Shown piece by piece: positions 36,601 through 46,403 of a stretch of 64,000 nucleotides of DNA. The stretch lies in the NCBI RefSeq assembly GCF_016808335.1, contig NC_053136.1:434001-498000 (forward strand), given 5' to 3'. Below the pieces are notes generated by a model, which was not told the origin of the DNA, did no database searches, and worked only from the letters and a program-made list of their open reading frames with translations. Source of the stretch: Panicum virgatum. Taxonomy: Eukaryota > Streptophyta > Magnoliopsida > Poales > Poaceae. Each line of letters starts with the position of its first letter. Position 1 is the stretch's first letter. The position numbers were made by a program, and so were the translations under genes.

Positions 36601-38250
36601 GCGCTCTGCCCCAGCAAGGTCGGCTATGGTCAGAACAGCATTGCTAAGTAAATGCTCACTGTCCGCATCACTGCTTTTATGAACGCCATGTATAGTGATG
36701 ATGCACTGTGATCGGCTGTAATACAAAGTGAAGTTCACAGTAACATCACACTGATAAGTGATAACTACGACTAAAAGGGTTCTTTAAAACACATAGAAGA
36801 GAAGCAAGAAAACAACGGTGCTCAGTAGAGAAATACAGCATCTATTATTATTAAGAACATTCCTTCAAGGTACGCGTATATATTCTGGATAAAATTTTCT
36901 TTACTAAAGTCCAAGGGAATATAATTATAAGAAAGCATACCTTGAGTTGCTGTTGGCATTTGTTGCAGCAGTGCTGCGTTTCAGCATACCACGTGAAGCT
37001 AAGCTCTCAGCATCTGCGAGATTTGAAAGTGGCACCTGCAGATCAAATTGAAGATAACGACTCATTGTGTGCTGCTGTCAAGCATATTAGCCTCATCCTC
37101 AATGCAATCCAAATGGCATGTGCTGTTCGAACTTCCAAGGCATCCAATGTCAATGGAAATCAAGGCTGGCACAGTACTGTCCCACACATGCTCATTCTGA
37201 CTATCCAATTGGAATTCTCAGGAAGACGCAGTGTATTAAAGGTGTTAGTTTCAGAGCTACCTCTTGAAGACCTTTAATCGATGACTGCTGAAGAACACAC
37301 TCTGCAGCATCCGACAGCAGGTCAAGAATGCGTTCTCCTTTTCCCTCAGAAAGTATCTCAAACATTGACAAGGAAAATGATCTGTAATCATAGAATGAAA
37401 AATGACAAGATATGAGCTGAGCTGGGTTTTAGATAGATTTGATACATACATAGCTCGCAAATCTAAAAAGGGATTCCTTGTGAAGTGCATATTTTACCTT
37501 GCCGGTGGGCTGGCAACCTTGTTTTCATCCTGTGCTTTGAAGATTTGCCTAAGCGCAAGCGGTAGTATACCAGGATTCCTAGGAGAACCAAAGATGGTAT
37601 GCGTCTTTCCGGACCCTGTCGGACCCATAGCAACCAGAAGGCCGCTCTTTCCTCCCAAAAAGTCATCGACCAGTGGGTTCATCACTTGCACGAAGATATC
37701 AAGCTGTAGTAGCAGGAACAGAAATGTGAGTTTGTACCACGGATGCGGCGTTTGACAGTGACGAATGGGATAAATGCAGATGGAAGGGAAACGGCACCTG
37801 GGTGGAGTCGGGCGAGAAAACGGCAGAGAAGCCGTCGAAGACCTCGGTGCGGCCTCGCTTGGGGTCGACTAGCTTGGACTGCGGGACGGTGAGAGCGACG
37901 GAGTTGGGTCCGGTGGGCACGAGGCAAAGGTCCCCGCCCGCGGCCTGCTTGGGCTTCCGGCGCAGGTCCTTGCCGGGCATCGGGCGGGCGACGGCCTTGC
38001 AGCGGTCCCGGTCCGGGACGGGGCGGATGCGGAGGAACACCTTGAGGCGCTCCTCTTGCGAGGAAGGAGGCGGAGCGGGAATGGAGGCTGCTGCTGCTTC
38101 GTCTTGGAGAAAGCTGGAGCGGGAGGAGGGCTTGGGTTTGGCGGAAGCGAGCGGGGTGGGGGGAGGCCTCGCGCGGCGGGGAGGGTTCCGGCGGACGGTG
38201 CTCGGAGGAGGCGGAGAGGCCGGCTCCGGCGGCGCGGCGACTGGCTCCAT
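24680..38250 (-). CDS. KIN6: Kinesin-like motor protein KIN-6
   Basis: Microtubule motor ATPase of the plant kinesin-6 group. The 24 minus-strand exons are 38250-37798, 37703-37498, 37381-37261, 37035-36941, 36715-36580, 36500-36435, 36291-36229, 34952-34902, 34120-34038, 33388-33274, 32790-32739, 32609-32488, 32230-31985, 26987-26924, 26830-26757, 26609-26544, 26265-26136, 26051-25893, 25808-25711, 25523-25433, 25318-25227, 25144-25053, 24939-24867 and 24772-24680. All are GT-AG and in phase, giving about 946 aa. The motor domain has P-loop GPTGSGKTHTIFG, switch I SSRSQ, switch II DLAGAERERKTGNQ, NFINNTSMVFGLCLRSLLEHQ and LTRYLRDYLEGRKKMTL. A Lys-rich and coiled-coil-prone tail follows (YIQIVELKKELEVL). 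Introns 7, 9 and 13 are filled with transposons, including a 4.5-kb copia element. Confidence 0.95.
26410..26456 (-). mobile_element. Short RTE retroposon tail in a KIN-6 intron
   Basis: The sequence (caacaacaa)aagcctatt-ccaagcaagttggggtaagcc matches the last 45 bp of the RTE copies at 17785-18921. GTGCTAC occurs on both sides (about 26399-26405 and 26459-26465) and may be a target duplication. Confidence 0.6.
27369..27407 (+). repeat. Truncated 5' LTR of the copia element
   Basis: Identical to the first 39 bp of the 3' LTR at 31768, from TGTTGGTGTATATTGAGCCC to aggcccatc, after which the sequence jumps to inverted protease-coding DNA. Confidence 0.93.
27408..28283 (-). pseudogene. Inverted gag C-terminus and protease of the copia element
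   Basis: Reading the minus strand from 28283: a gag-like end (LKSWIACQRPFPTFLQVRDD), a Gly/Pro-rich linker, then the aspartic protease motif WIADSGASFHTT and the usual LPNVLVAP and FFSIRQFTADN phrases, ending at GLTVKDSA where similarity to copia stops. Orientation is opposite to the rest of the polyprotein and the gag N-terminus is missing. Confidence 0.9.
28279..31615 (+). pseudogene. Copia integrase, reverse transcriptase and RNase H, broken
   Basis: Integrase shows the D,D-35-E residues in FDLIHYDLW, VQCDNGREF and SPQNGKAERMIRTT; reverse transcriptase shows GLKQAPRAWY and the catalytic YVDDIV; RNase H shows a TDDDWAGCPDTRRSTSG motif and, after the hAT insertion, SSAEAEYRAVANG through QFADIFTKGLP. 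In-frame stops occur at 28483 (TGA), 29281 (TAG) and 30316 (TAG). The stretch around 29260-29380 contains a tandem VYRRRSA-TPAP duplication. It is a dead copy. Confidence 0.92.
30764..31274. mobile_element. Non-autonomous hAT element inside copia RNase H
   Basis: An 8-bp duplication GCTCCAGT flanks it (30756-30763 and 31275-31282), splitting the RNase H codons for SRSSAEAEY. Ends are imperfect inverted repeats, CTCTGTTCTCCTAAAC and the complement of caatgttttcctaaac. Subterminal DNA is full of gtttaaac/gtttaggc phrases, as in hAT elements; the middle is AT-rich and noncoding (511 bp). Confidence 0.93.
31659..31772 (+). repeat. 62-bp tandem duplication before the copia 3' LTR
   Basis: The phrase gtccagtcttgaacaccgct through ttcagactgcgggggg-tgttgg is repeated with a 62-bp offset (31659 and 31721), so the polypurine tract and first LTR bases are duplicated. 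Confidence 0.85.
31768..31881 (+). repeat. 3' LTR of the copia element
   Basis: 114 bp beginning TGTTGGTG and ending CCTACA, directly after a run of seven G; followed by the target duplication TGTAT. A short LTR of this size is seen in several grass copia families. Confidence 0.92.
33654..33740. mobile_element. SINE fragment resembling the plant Au family
   Basis: Contains gggcgtacccggtgccat, cttcccgcactgtgcagggtc and cgccaagccttacccgc, phrases typical of the tRNA-derived Au SINE found in many plants. Incomplete, in KIN-6 intron 9. Confidence 0.45.
33860..33993 (-). mobile_element. Solo LTR (134 bp) in KIN-6 intron 9
   Basis: Reads TGTTAAGGGTATAAGCGTCA to ccaattcgtaaca on the minus strand, with inverted TGTTA/TAACA ends. 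Flanks are GTAAA and GCAAA, a 5-bp duplication with one mismatch. Size and sequence suit a short copia or TRIM-type LTR. Confidence 0.7.
35168..35538. mobile_element. Solo LTR (371 bp) in KIN-6 intron 7
   Basis: Starts TGTTTCTGTTAGCGC and ends gaccataaca, with the exact 5-bp duplication GGATC at 35163-35167 and 35539-35543. One side is GC-rich, in contrast to the AT-rich intron. No internal retroelement sequence remains, so it arose by LTR-LTR recombination. Orientation is uncertain. Confidence 0.8.
35585..36001. mobile_element. Stowaway MITE in KIN-6 intron 7, interrupted
   Basis: Ends CTCCCTCTGATTCCAGATGT and its complement (gcttggaatcagagggag), flanked by TA at 35583-35584 and 36002-36003. 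A hAT-like element is inserted at 35643-35805. Confidence 0.88.
35643..35805. mobile_element. Small hAT-like MITE nested in the Stowaway element
   Basis: 163 bp with 15-bp inverted ends CTCTGTTCTCAAGGC, flanked by AATGAAA at 35636-35642 and 35806-35812. The interior is made of repeats of cgcctaggcg. The first ten terminal bases equal those of the hAT element at 30764. Confidence 0.85.
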
Positions 38251-38432
38251 CACCGACCGAGATGGATGGCCTCCAGTTCCGGCAGGTGGGGTAGGGCGGC
38301 GGCGATTCCCTTCCCCTTGCGCCCCTTGCCCGTCCCCTCCCCTCCCCTCCCTCAGTTGAAAAATCAAATTGGAAGCGCGGGGAGCTTTTCTTTCTCCAAT
38401 ATATTAGTATAGAACTTCGAATGTGTGACTTA

Positions 38433-38787
38433 GGTCCTGTTCCACTCCATAAGCCCATAAACACAAAAAAAAACATCACATCGAATGTTTCAACAATGCA
38501 TGGAGTACTAAATGAAGTCTATTTATAAAACTTTTTGCATTGATGGATTGTAAATCGCGAGACGAATCTAATGAGTCTACATAATCCATAATTTGCAACA
38601 GTGATGCTACAGTGATGCTACAGTGACTATCTGCTAATTATTGATTAATCATGGATTAATTAGCATCATTAGATTCGTCTCGCGATTTACAACCCATGCA
38701 AAAAGTTTTGTAAATATACTTCATTTAGTACCTCAAATTAGTAAGATTCCGTCGCAAAAAAAATTTGCGTTTCATCTAAACACACCC
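38433..38787. mobile_element. Tourist-like (PIF/Harbinger) MITE
   Basis: 355 bp flanked by TTA at 38430-38432 and 38788-38790. Long inverted internal arms include gtaaatcgcgagacgaatct-atga and complement. It lies just upstream of the KIN-6 start. Confidence 0.85.
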
Positions 38788-38850
38788 TTATCATATTTGC
38801 CATTCCAGACATTATTTGGATTCGCCAACCAATTTACCATACAAAATATT

Positions 38851-39137
38851 GGCTGTGTTCACTTCCCTCCAATTTCTCCGAACTTTCCAAACTTTCCATC
38901 ACATTAAAATCACATCGAAATATTAAATATAGCAAATGATCTATGCATAGAGTACTAAATATAGGTAAATAAAAAAACTAATTGCATAGTTTTGATATAT
39001 GTTGCGAGACGAATATTTTGAGCCTAGTTAGTTTATAATAGAACAATATTTACCACAAACAAACGAAAAATGCTACAGTATGCTACAGTATCAGATGCGG
39101 CCTTTTTTACCCGCTTTTCGCAGATCTAAATACAGCC
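38851..39137. mobile_element. Tourist-like MITE, second family member
   Basis: 287 bp with ends ggctgtgttcactt and ctaaatacagcc, flanked by ATT at 38848-38850 and 39138-39140. Inner phrases gcgagacgaatattttgagc and acaaacgaaaaatgctac are typical of a widespread grass PIF/Harbinger family. Confidence 0.85.
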
Positions 39138-39378
39138 ATTGTCATCTTGATGTCACAGCCATTTTTTCAAGCAATTGACTAGCAGTGGCCAGTGGGTGCA
39201 GATCACGTGGTGAGGTCTGGTCACCTTAGTGCAGCTCCAGCGTGATGTTTTAGGGGTGCTCTGAGGAAAGAGAAGGAGCAATACAAGGTGAAATACGCTG
39301 AAGCGGGTAGAGCTAACAAGAAAATGCTAGCACCTGGAGCCAGATTTTGCACCCGGTGCCTTGAATAAAGAATGTTTC
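39138..39378. other. Short spacer between MITE and solo LTR
   Basis: No gene or repeat recognised apart from the target duplication at the right end. Confidence 0.5.
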
Positions 39379-40426
39379 TATCGGTACCTCAGGACCCTCT
39401 TATTGTGTCTAGGCAAGAATTTCGTAGTTATCCTTAACTACGCCCTGTCGGCCGAGCAGCCGGACCCCTGTGGTCCGGACCCGCTCCCCGCTTGGGGAGG
39501 GTCCGGTGACGCCACATGTCCCGGAGGAGGTAGCCCTCAGCCAAAATAGCTGGGGGCCCCGGACCTCCCAAGGAGTTCCGGACCCCGCCAGATCCAGGAC
39601 CCCCATATACTATCCGGACCCCTCAGCAGGGAGGAACCGACACCCCGCCTGGGGCAGGTCCGGAGCCGCCACGTGTCCGTAGGTGGGGCACGCGCGTGGG
39701 ACCGCGTGGCTTCCACTGGAAGACTCGACAGCCTAACGCATTCAATACGGTAGGCGGAAGAACGCTTTGCCACAGCAGAGCCCGAGGCGGCTTTTGCCAG
39801 GTTGCACTGTTGGTCGCGTATTACCAAGGCGCACAGTGCAGTCGCTGGAGCCGCCCACGCCGCGTATGTCAGTCTACTATGCCAGTTGGACATGACGGCT
39901 CGGTTTCGCCCATTATGACGCCTGCACGGTAGCCTCGACAGACTACGCCGCAAGCTACATTGCCCCAACGGGCGCCTCACCGATGGGACAAATAAAGACT
40001 CCCCCTCGGTCAGAGAGTCTACAGGGCAATGAAGCGTATCCAAGAAGAGATTCTCAACCACTGTAGCTCCATTGAAGCATTCTGCGCAGTATATTATACA
40101 TCCACGTTAGACCCACCTGTCGGGGTCGGAACGCCTGTGTACGCGCCCCCTTGGTCTATAAAAGGGAGACGCTTGCTAGAGGAAGGACTCAAGCCCCAGC
40201 TGGGCAGAGGATAGACTCATTCATACTAAGAGCAATACAATACACAGTGGACGTAGGGTATTACGCTCCGGCGGCCCGAACCACTCTAAACCTGCTGTGT
40301 TCATCGTATTCTTGCCCCCAAGCAAGATCGGCCTAATCGCTTAGCACTTTCCTGACTACTCCCCCTCTGGGATTAGACGGGTGCGTTCCGCCACCCGGCT
40401 ATGGGTACCCTAAAAAGCCCACCACA
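39379..40426 (+). mobile_element. Solo LTR, 1048 bp (family A)
   Basis: Flanked by the exact duplication GTTTC at 39374-39378 and 40427-40431. Starts tatcggtacc (a mutated TG end) and ends accaca. It contains a TATA box tctataaaaggg near 40157, ccggaccc-rich repeats and the ending ccacccggctatgggtaccc. Sequence matches the solo LTR at 47727-48790, which lies in the other orientation. No internal domain is left. Confidence 0.9.
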
Positions 40427-40582
40427 GTTTCTTTTCTTCCTCGTTTTACGTGTTGCTTTGCTCATCTCCTATCCACCGTTCAAGCTCACATGCACATTTA
40501 AGAGGGAAAATCTATTTTATTCTTTATGGGTCCCACCATTACAAAATCTGAGAGAACTAAACATTGAAGCATTTGAAGCTAA
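40427..40582. other. Spacer between solo LTR and MITE
   Basis: About 150 bp with no recognised feature beyond flanking duplications. Confidence 0.5.
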
Positions 40583-40837
40583 GGGCGTCCGCAGTGGAGC
40601 CGGCGACTTCGCTAGCTGAGCTGGAGCAGCGGAGAGAAAAAAAATATTTTTTACATCCTATCATCTATGCATACAAGCATCGGCCCTATGATCCTGTCTC
40701 ACATAGTCTCGATATGTGTGAAATTGCCTGGCTTTTCTTTCGTCGCTGGTGAGTCTTCTTTTTCCTCCTTCTCGCACCACCACGTCAGATTTCATCCTAC
40801 TCAGCTAGCAACGTCGACTGCCGTTTTGCGGACGCCA
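40583..40837. mobile_element. Tourist-like MITE
   Basis: 255 bp with inverted ends gggcgtccgcagtgg... and ...ttttgcggacgcca, and inner match gctagctgag/ctcagctagc. TAA duplicates at 40580-40582 and 40838-40840. Confidence 0.85.
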
Positions 40838-41214
40838 TAAGACTGACTTCAACAGCCGATTGGCATTTTGGAGAGGCAAAGGGAGTTTGCCTTCCCTGTA
40901 CAGTGACGAGAAGAGGCATTTTTTTACAGAGTACTCCAACAGCCACAGCAGTGCCAATTGCAAATCCACCTCCGCCACCAGCGCCGCTCGCCCTCCGCCT
41001 CGACCCGGCCTCCGTGCGCGACGGGCCGCCTCCATCCGCGCCGGCCCCGCCTCCCTCCCGCGCACCGGCCCGCCCTTGCTCCGCCGCACGCGGCCGCCCA
41101 AGTCCCACCGCCGCTCGCCACACTCGCTCCGCCACACGTGGCCGCCCGAGACCCGCCGCTGCTCGTGTAGGCCGCCTGCCACACCCGCTCCCGAGACGCG
41201 CATGGGGGCAGCGC

Positions 41215-41395
41215 GCCTCGCCGCGCGTCCGCGTTCGGCCGGCGCCGGAGACGCGCGTGGGGGAGACGTGCGTGGGGGAGGACGCGCCTGCGCCTCGCCG
41301 CGCGTCCGCGTTCGGCCGGCGCCGGAGACGCGCGTGGGGGAGACGTGCGTGGGGGAGGACGCGCCTGCGCCTCGCCGCGCGTCCGCGTTTGGCGC
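41215..41395. repeat. 77-bp tandem repeat, about 2.3 copies
   Basis: The unit starts gcctcgccgcgcgtccgcgt and recurs at 41215, 41292 and 41369, with the first two units nearly identical and the third truncated. Since 77 is not a multiple of 3, each repeat shifts any frame, arguing against coding use. Confidence 0.92.
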
Positions 41396-41639
41396 GCTTG
41401 GTGGAGGACGCGCCCCGGAGACGGGCTTGGGCGGCGGACGACGTGGAGCTCCGAGCCACAGTCCGCCGAGAGCCGCCTCCGAGCTCGGCCGGCGTGGTGC
41501 CATGGCGGGCGCCCCTCGTCCTCCTCTGCTCCGGTCCCGCGGTTTCACTCCTCCGCGGATCGCGAGCGCCGCGGCCAGGAGCACACCCGCAGGAGCGCCG
41601 CCCCCTTGTGCAACCTCAACCCCGACCAGGAGCTCGCCG

Positions 41640-42010
41640 CGGCCGAGGACGAGCAGCCCCGACGAGGTGGCCGCGGAGCAGGAGGCCACGGATCAGGTGG
41701 CTGTCGACGTGGCTGACGAGGGCGCCGAGGACGAGGAGACGAGGAGGGAGGAGGCGATGGAGCTGGAGTGGATCGGGAGCCAGCGCCGCGCGGTGCGGTC
41801 GCGGTCGGGGCGGCCGCCGCCGCTCGTCCTGTGGTCGCACTCCACGGGCGACTCCCTCGCGATGCGCCTCGACGACGACCTCGAGTTGTTCACGTTGTGG
41901 CTTCCAGAGCACGTGCGCAGGGAGATGGTTGCCGCGGGCGAGGAGAGCCGGTTCACGCAACGCGCGCGACGCGGCAGCGACGGCGGACAGCGACGCCAGC
42001 GGAGCAGAGT
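41640..42010 (+). pseudogene. Possible captured RING-H2/ATL-type gene fragment
   Basis: One plus frame reads an acidic stretch followed by RRAVRSRSGRPPP, LWSHSTGDSLAMRLDDDLE and FTLWLPEHVRREMVAAGEE. This resembles the region after the RING finger in some grass ATL ubiquitin ligases, recalled from memory and not checked. No RING cysteines are visible, and it lies inside an inverted-repeat element, so a transposon-captured fragment is more likely than a gene. Confidence 0.3.
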
Positions 42011-42420
42011 AGGCGGGGTCGAGCCCGCTTGCGCATGGTGGAGAGGAAGAGGCGACGAGCCTCGCCGACGGCGGCGCGCGTGGAGAGAGGCGGCAGAAGC
42101 CCCGTCCTCCAGCGCTTTCCTCTGCCGGAGTTCCCCGGATCCCTCTCCTCCGCTCCTCTCCCACCGGCGGCGCATCGAGCAACGGGAGTTTGCATTTGAG
42201 GAGAGAGGGTGTGTATATTTGCATCTTCTCTCTCCAACGAAGGCAGTTTGCATCGCGTGTTGCCTCCGCTGTTGGAGAGGGTGCCGCGAGCGCACAGTGC
42301 GGACGAGAGATGCATTTTGCTTTTGCCTTCACCGATGCCTCGCCTGTTGGACTCAGTCTAAGATAGCACCTCATGACATGTCAAGGCTAGCACTATGGAA
42401 AAAGATTATACACTAAAGTT

Positions 42421-42650
42421 GCCAGCGACCGGTGGGGCGGCCAGTTGGCTAGTCCAAACTCCACAGAGTCGCGAGTTCAAACTTTAACTGGGGCGAATTT
42501 CTGCCTGTGGATAAAAAACCTCTCTCACTGTGCTCGCCGCAAGGCTTGGCCCTCTCGGGCATGGGCCAGAGTTCGGGGGAGTTTTTCGCGGTCAGGAGAA
42601 GCCGAGTCGCTTTTTCTTAATGAAAAACGGTGGGGTCCTGTTTCTATAAG
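42421..42650 (+). mobile_element. tRNA-derived SINE, copy 1
   Basis: Shares its body with the copy at 60611-60882: cactgtgctcgccgcaaggcttg, ccctctcgggcatgggcc and cggtggggtcc. The head has a B-box-like gagttcaaact near 42472. Ends are approximate and no duplication was found. Confidence 0.7.
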
Positions 42651-43260
42651 GCAATGACCTTGATGATTCTACGTTCTCCATATCTTTAAGGTAGATAAAA
42701 TGCCAGTTTTATGGATTTGCACGAGAAAAAAATTGTGATACCTTTTAATCTTAGTCTTGCATAAGTGATAATAGAGCATGATTATATAAATTAAGAAGAA
42801 TCATGTTAATTTATGCGTATATTGGGCCATTTGGGGTAAACCTATCACCACTAGGGTGACTCGATCAGATCTTGCACAGCCAATCAAAAAGTCATCTTGT
42901 ATTGCCAGATGCAAACCATCTCTTTATGTAACAACCAAATGAAATTCTGCTCAGGCCACACAACCAAACATGAGTCCATTATTGTCTAGCCAGGCTAGGC
43001 TTAGTCCATCAACCGAACATATCCCTAGCGACATGAGGTGTGGTTTTGAACACTAATTTTCCGGTGAAAACTCACTCCCTCCCTCCCCTATGCATTGATT
43101 CCAACAAGGATATACTTTTTTCTATGATGAAACCCAAGTCTGAACAGAACCGCTGATTCATCGGCATCTACTATAATTCTATTGTAATAGGTAAGGACAC
43201 AATACCTATTTTTGCAGGCGGAGGAGCGTTTAAGGGTGATATTATTTTCCCGTCGTCTTA
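42651..43260. other. Intergenic stretch, nothing recognised
   Basis: AT-rich and without supported genes; ends at the TTA duplicated by the next MITE. Confidence 0.45.
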
Positions 43261-43311
43261 GACTAATCTTAATGCAAAATTTCAAGATACGATTATTAAG
43301 AATGACACATC

Positions 43312-45906
43312 TGAAAGGCCCTTGTTTGGTTTTGGTAATTGAGTGACAACTTAGGTGGACTAATAAGTGTTTATGTGGAGATACACAGGAGATTAGTCCA
43401 CACAAAGACACTAGTATGAGCAACATGTGCCATGAAGGAGAAATGTCTAAGGGTTGATGCTATGCTCATATAGTGTGATCGATGAGCTCATTGCATATGA
43501 GACATGACATGGAGTTATGTGACCAAAGTGGAGAAGATCAAGACAAGACTTGGATTGATGGACCGGTTGCAATGGAGAAGGGCAAGTCAAGGCTTTGAAG
43601 CGAGGGACCGCGAGGCGGTGAAGCTTGGGCAAGATTTGGCGCCGATAGACCGAGGCAATGGTGAAGAGCGAGCAAGGTCAAGATCGATGGACCAAAGAGG
43701 TCATGTGATGATATGGAGTGGATCATATCATTTAAGAAAGATCAAGCCAAGTGTTGACTCATTATGATGATCAAAAAGCTTGATGGAGTTTGGTGCTTGT
43801 GTGGCATCAATATTTGGGAAGATGAAATGGAATGCGCAAGGCAAAGGTATGACTTGTAGGGCATTTCATTTCACCGGTCAAAGGTTGTGTAGAGAAGTAC
43901 ATAACCGGATTTAGGATAGATGGCCGTTCTATCAAGAGAGGCAAACTTGTTTGCATATCGGTCATCTAGTGCCACTTGAGCGATCTAACATTGCGATGTT
44001 GCTAGGATCGAGTGGCGTGGTGAGATCAAGTGAAAATCCTTTGAAAACATTTGTGAAATGCTAACACACATGCACATGGTGTTGTTCACGTGGTGTTGTT
44101 GGCACATTTGCAAAGGAGAAAGAGTTGGAGTTGATATTTATCAACTTGGGGAAGCAAGAAAGGCTTTTCAATGTTCTTCGGAGATTAGGTTGGCTCTTGG
44201 AGTGAAATACTGCTTTGATCCATTGTGTTTTGGATCAAATATTCAGTTGGGTTGTGTAGCCCTCTGAATAAGCTTTCCATAGAGTCCAAGATCACCAAAT
44301 TTGGATATTGGAGCTAAGAGTTATGGCCGTTTTACCGAGATACATTTCTGCTGAAAATAGACCTGCGGACGGTCCGCTCCTTGGGGGCGGACGGACTGCC
44401 GTTATCTCGGATGAGCTCGGACAGAACCGTTTTTGGCTCTGTTGGGTGTCCAAATTGTACTGCGGATGGTCCGGCCCTTGGGGGCGGACGGTCCGCCTCC
44501 TACTGAAAATTCTGGGACAGAAACACTGCGGTTTCTATGTGTGCTGACTTTTTGAACGGCGGACAGTCCGCCCCTGGGGAGCGGACAGTCCGCCGGTCAC
44601 TTCCAGATTTAGTTAGAGACGTTTGCAAATCGGTTGGTTCGAAGTTTTGAACCGCGGACGGTCCGCCCGGGGCTCTAACGGTCGACTCTGACACATAATC
44701 ATTGCAGTTCTAGTCGTTGGTTTTGAATGGCGGACGGTCCGGTCTCTGTGAGGCGGACAGTCCGCGAAAACTCTATTTTCACGGGATTTGAGTGTAACGG
44801 CTAGTTTGGGGCGTCCCTCTATAAATAGAGGGTGTGGCCGGCCATTTGAAGGTGCTGAGCACCTTGGGGACTTGGTGTCCATGTGTGAGAGTGCTTGAGC
44901 GCCCTCTACTCACTCTAACTTGATAGTAATCATCCGATCGAGTGAGAGAGCGATTCTAGTGCGATTGCTTTGAGAGATTCCATCGAGTGGCACTAGGTGA
45001 TCGTGTTGCAAGCCGGTGTGTTTGTTACTCTTGGAGGTTGCCACCTCCTAGACGGCTTGGTGGCAAGAGGCTCCGTTGAAGCCCGCAAGAAGATTGTGCG
45101 GTGCTCCGGAGAAGAGATTGTGAGGGGTATTGTGCTCACCCTGTGGGAGCCGCGAAGAGCAACTCTAGTTGAGCGAGACGTGAAGAGCAACAAGTGGTCC
45201 GGCCGGATCATGTGCTAGAGCTCGGTGTGAGCACTCCACGTGGGAGAGTGTGACTTGAGAGTCACCACTAGCAAGAGGATCGGCGGCAACCTTGGAGCTT
45301 GTCTCAACGGGGATTAGTTTGGTGGCAACCAAGTGAACCTCGGGATAAAAATCACCGTGTCAATCTTGTCTACTCTTCTCGGTGGTTTGCATTCTCCAAA
45401 TCATAAGCCTTGTATTTACATTCATCTATATCTTGTGCTTGTGTAGTTTGCTAATCATCTTCTTGCTTGTGTAGCTACAAGTAGAGATTCTAGTGTAACT
45501 AGTTAGCTTGTGTAGCTTAATTAGTTGCTCTTGCTTAGATTGTGTAGCTAAACAAGTGGAGCTCTTGGATTTGGATTGTGTATCCTTGTCCTTGAGCATC
45601 TAGTGAGCTTAGGTTTGGCTTTGTGCTTTTGCTAATTAGAATTGTGTAGGAGCTCCCCCGGTTTATGAAGTACTAGTGCTTAGACTTGTGTGGCTTAGCA
45701 TTAGAATTGTTAGGAGAGCTCTTACTAGCTTGGCACTCCATTTGTTTCGTGTAGGATCTTTTTGGAGGCGCCTTAGTCATAGTTAGAGGGGTGAAGTCTT
45801 GGCTAAGCGAATAGTTTCAATTCCGCATAAGTTTCGGTTAGCCGGCCCAATTAGTTTTAGAAAGGACTATTCACCCCCCCCTCTAGTCCGCCATCTCGAC
45901 CCTACA
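43312..45906 (+). mobile_element. Large solo LTR (2595 bp)
   Basis: Starts TGAAAGGCCCTTG and ends cgaccctaca, with the exact duplication ACATC at 43307-43311 and 45907-45911. A promoter-like ctctataaatag lies near 44817, and the end has the cacccccccctctag phrase common in SIRE/Maximus-type copia LTRs. No gag or pol sequence is present. Confidence 0.85.
44362..44770. repeat. Cluster of GCGGAC-GTCCGC palindromes in the LTR
   Basis: About eight copies of near-palindromic gcggac(g/a)gtccgc occur in pairs separated by roughly 10-20 bp of ccttgggg-like spacer (for example 44367, 44461, 44485, 44561, 44581, 44652, 44729, 44752). Confidence 0.85.
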
Positions 45907-46228
45907 ACATCATCAAAAGACTTTTGAAATTATGGATGAAATTGGGTCTCCCAATGCATAGTTTCATTTCACGATTCCATAAGCGAGTCATTGCATTCAA
46001 TTACTATAAAAAAGATTTGGTGAAATTAGATGAGATGAAACTCTCTAGCTCCCAATGCTAGTTTTATCAAGTTTTATAGTCTTAGAAACAGTGTAACCCA
46101 AGTTTCATCTAGATGAAACCCATTTCTTCTCTTTCTTCATAAATTTCTTGCCATGTTATCATTTTTGCCTATGTAGCACATCATTTAATATGTATGAAAC
46201 CTCTATGAAACTTGCACTGAGATTAGCC

Positions 46229-46403
46229 TTAGCCCTCATTTCGCTCGTCTGTCCGTCCTCAAATTGGGTGCACCCCCTCCCCGATGGACGCCACATGGAA
46301 TCCATCAGCATCTCACAATAGCAGTGAAATATCAGTTTACATAGAGTTCACGGCAGCAAACATCACGGTGCAACGACCGTGGCTGGAGCTCCAGATGCAG
46401 CGC
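46229..46403. other. Spacer before the hAT element
   Basis: Short non-repetitive stretch, no gene seen. Confidence 0.5.

Larger units (their letters stand above)
40841..42359. mobile_element. GC-rich inverted-repeat transposon with captured coding-like DNA
   Basis: Ends match as inverted repeats: gactgacttcaacagccgat at the left and the complement of tcgcctgttggactcagtc at the right. Between them are about 1.5 kb of very GC-rich sequence with long open frames in several phases and no transposase. The layout suits a Pack-MULE or similar non-autonomous element; superfamily and target duplication are not settled. It contains a 77-bp tandem repeat and a stretch resembling a plant RING-finger protein tail. 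Confidence 0.55.
43261..46228. mobile_element. Tourist-like MITE split by a solo LTR
   Basis: Left part 43261-43311 begins gactaatcttaatgcaaaat; right part 45912-46228 ends acttgcactgagattagcc, its inverted repeat. TTA flanks the whole (43258-43260 and 46229-46231). Removing the LTR and one ACATC leaves a 368-bp element. Confidence 0.87.

Noticed and set aside
37802..38359. 185-codon plus-strand ORF
   Set aside because: Antisense to KIN-6 exon 1, whose frame is supported by the motor domain and splice phases.
40860..42416. 518-codon plus-strand ORF
   Set aside because: Lies in a GC-rich inverted-repeat element, crosses a 77-bp tandem repeat and has equally long frames in other phases; stop codons are simply rare at this GC content.
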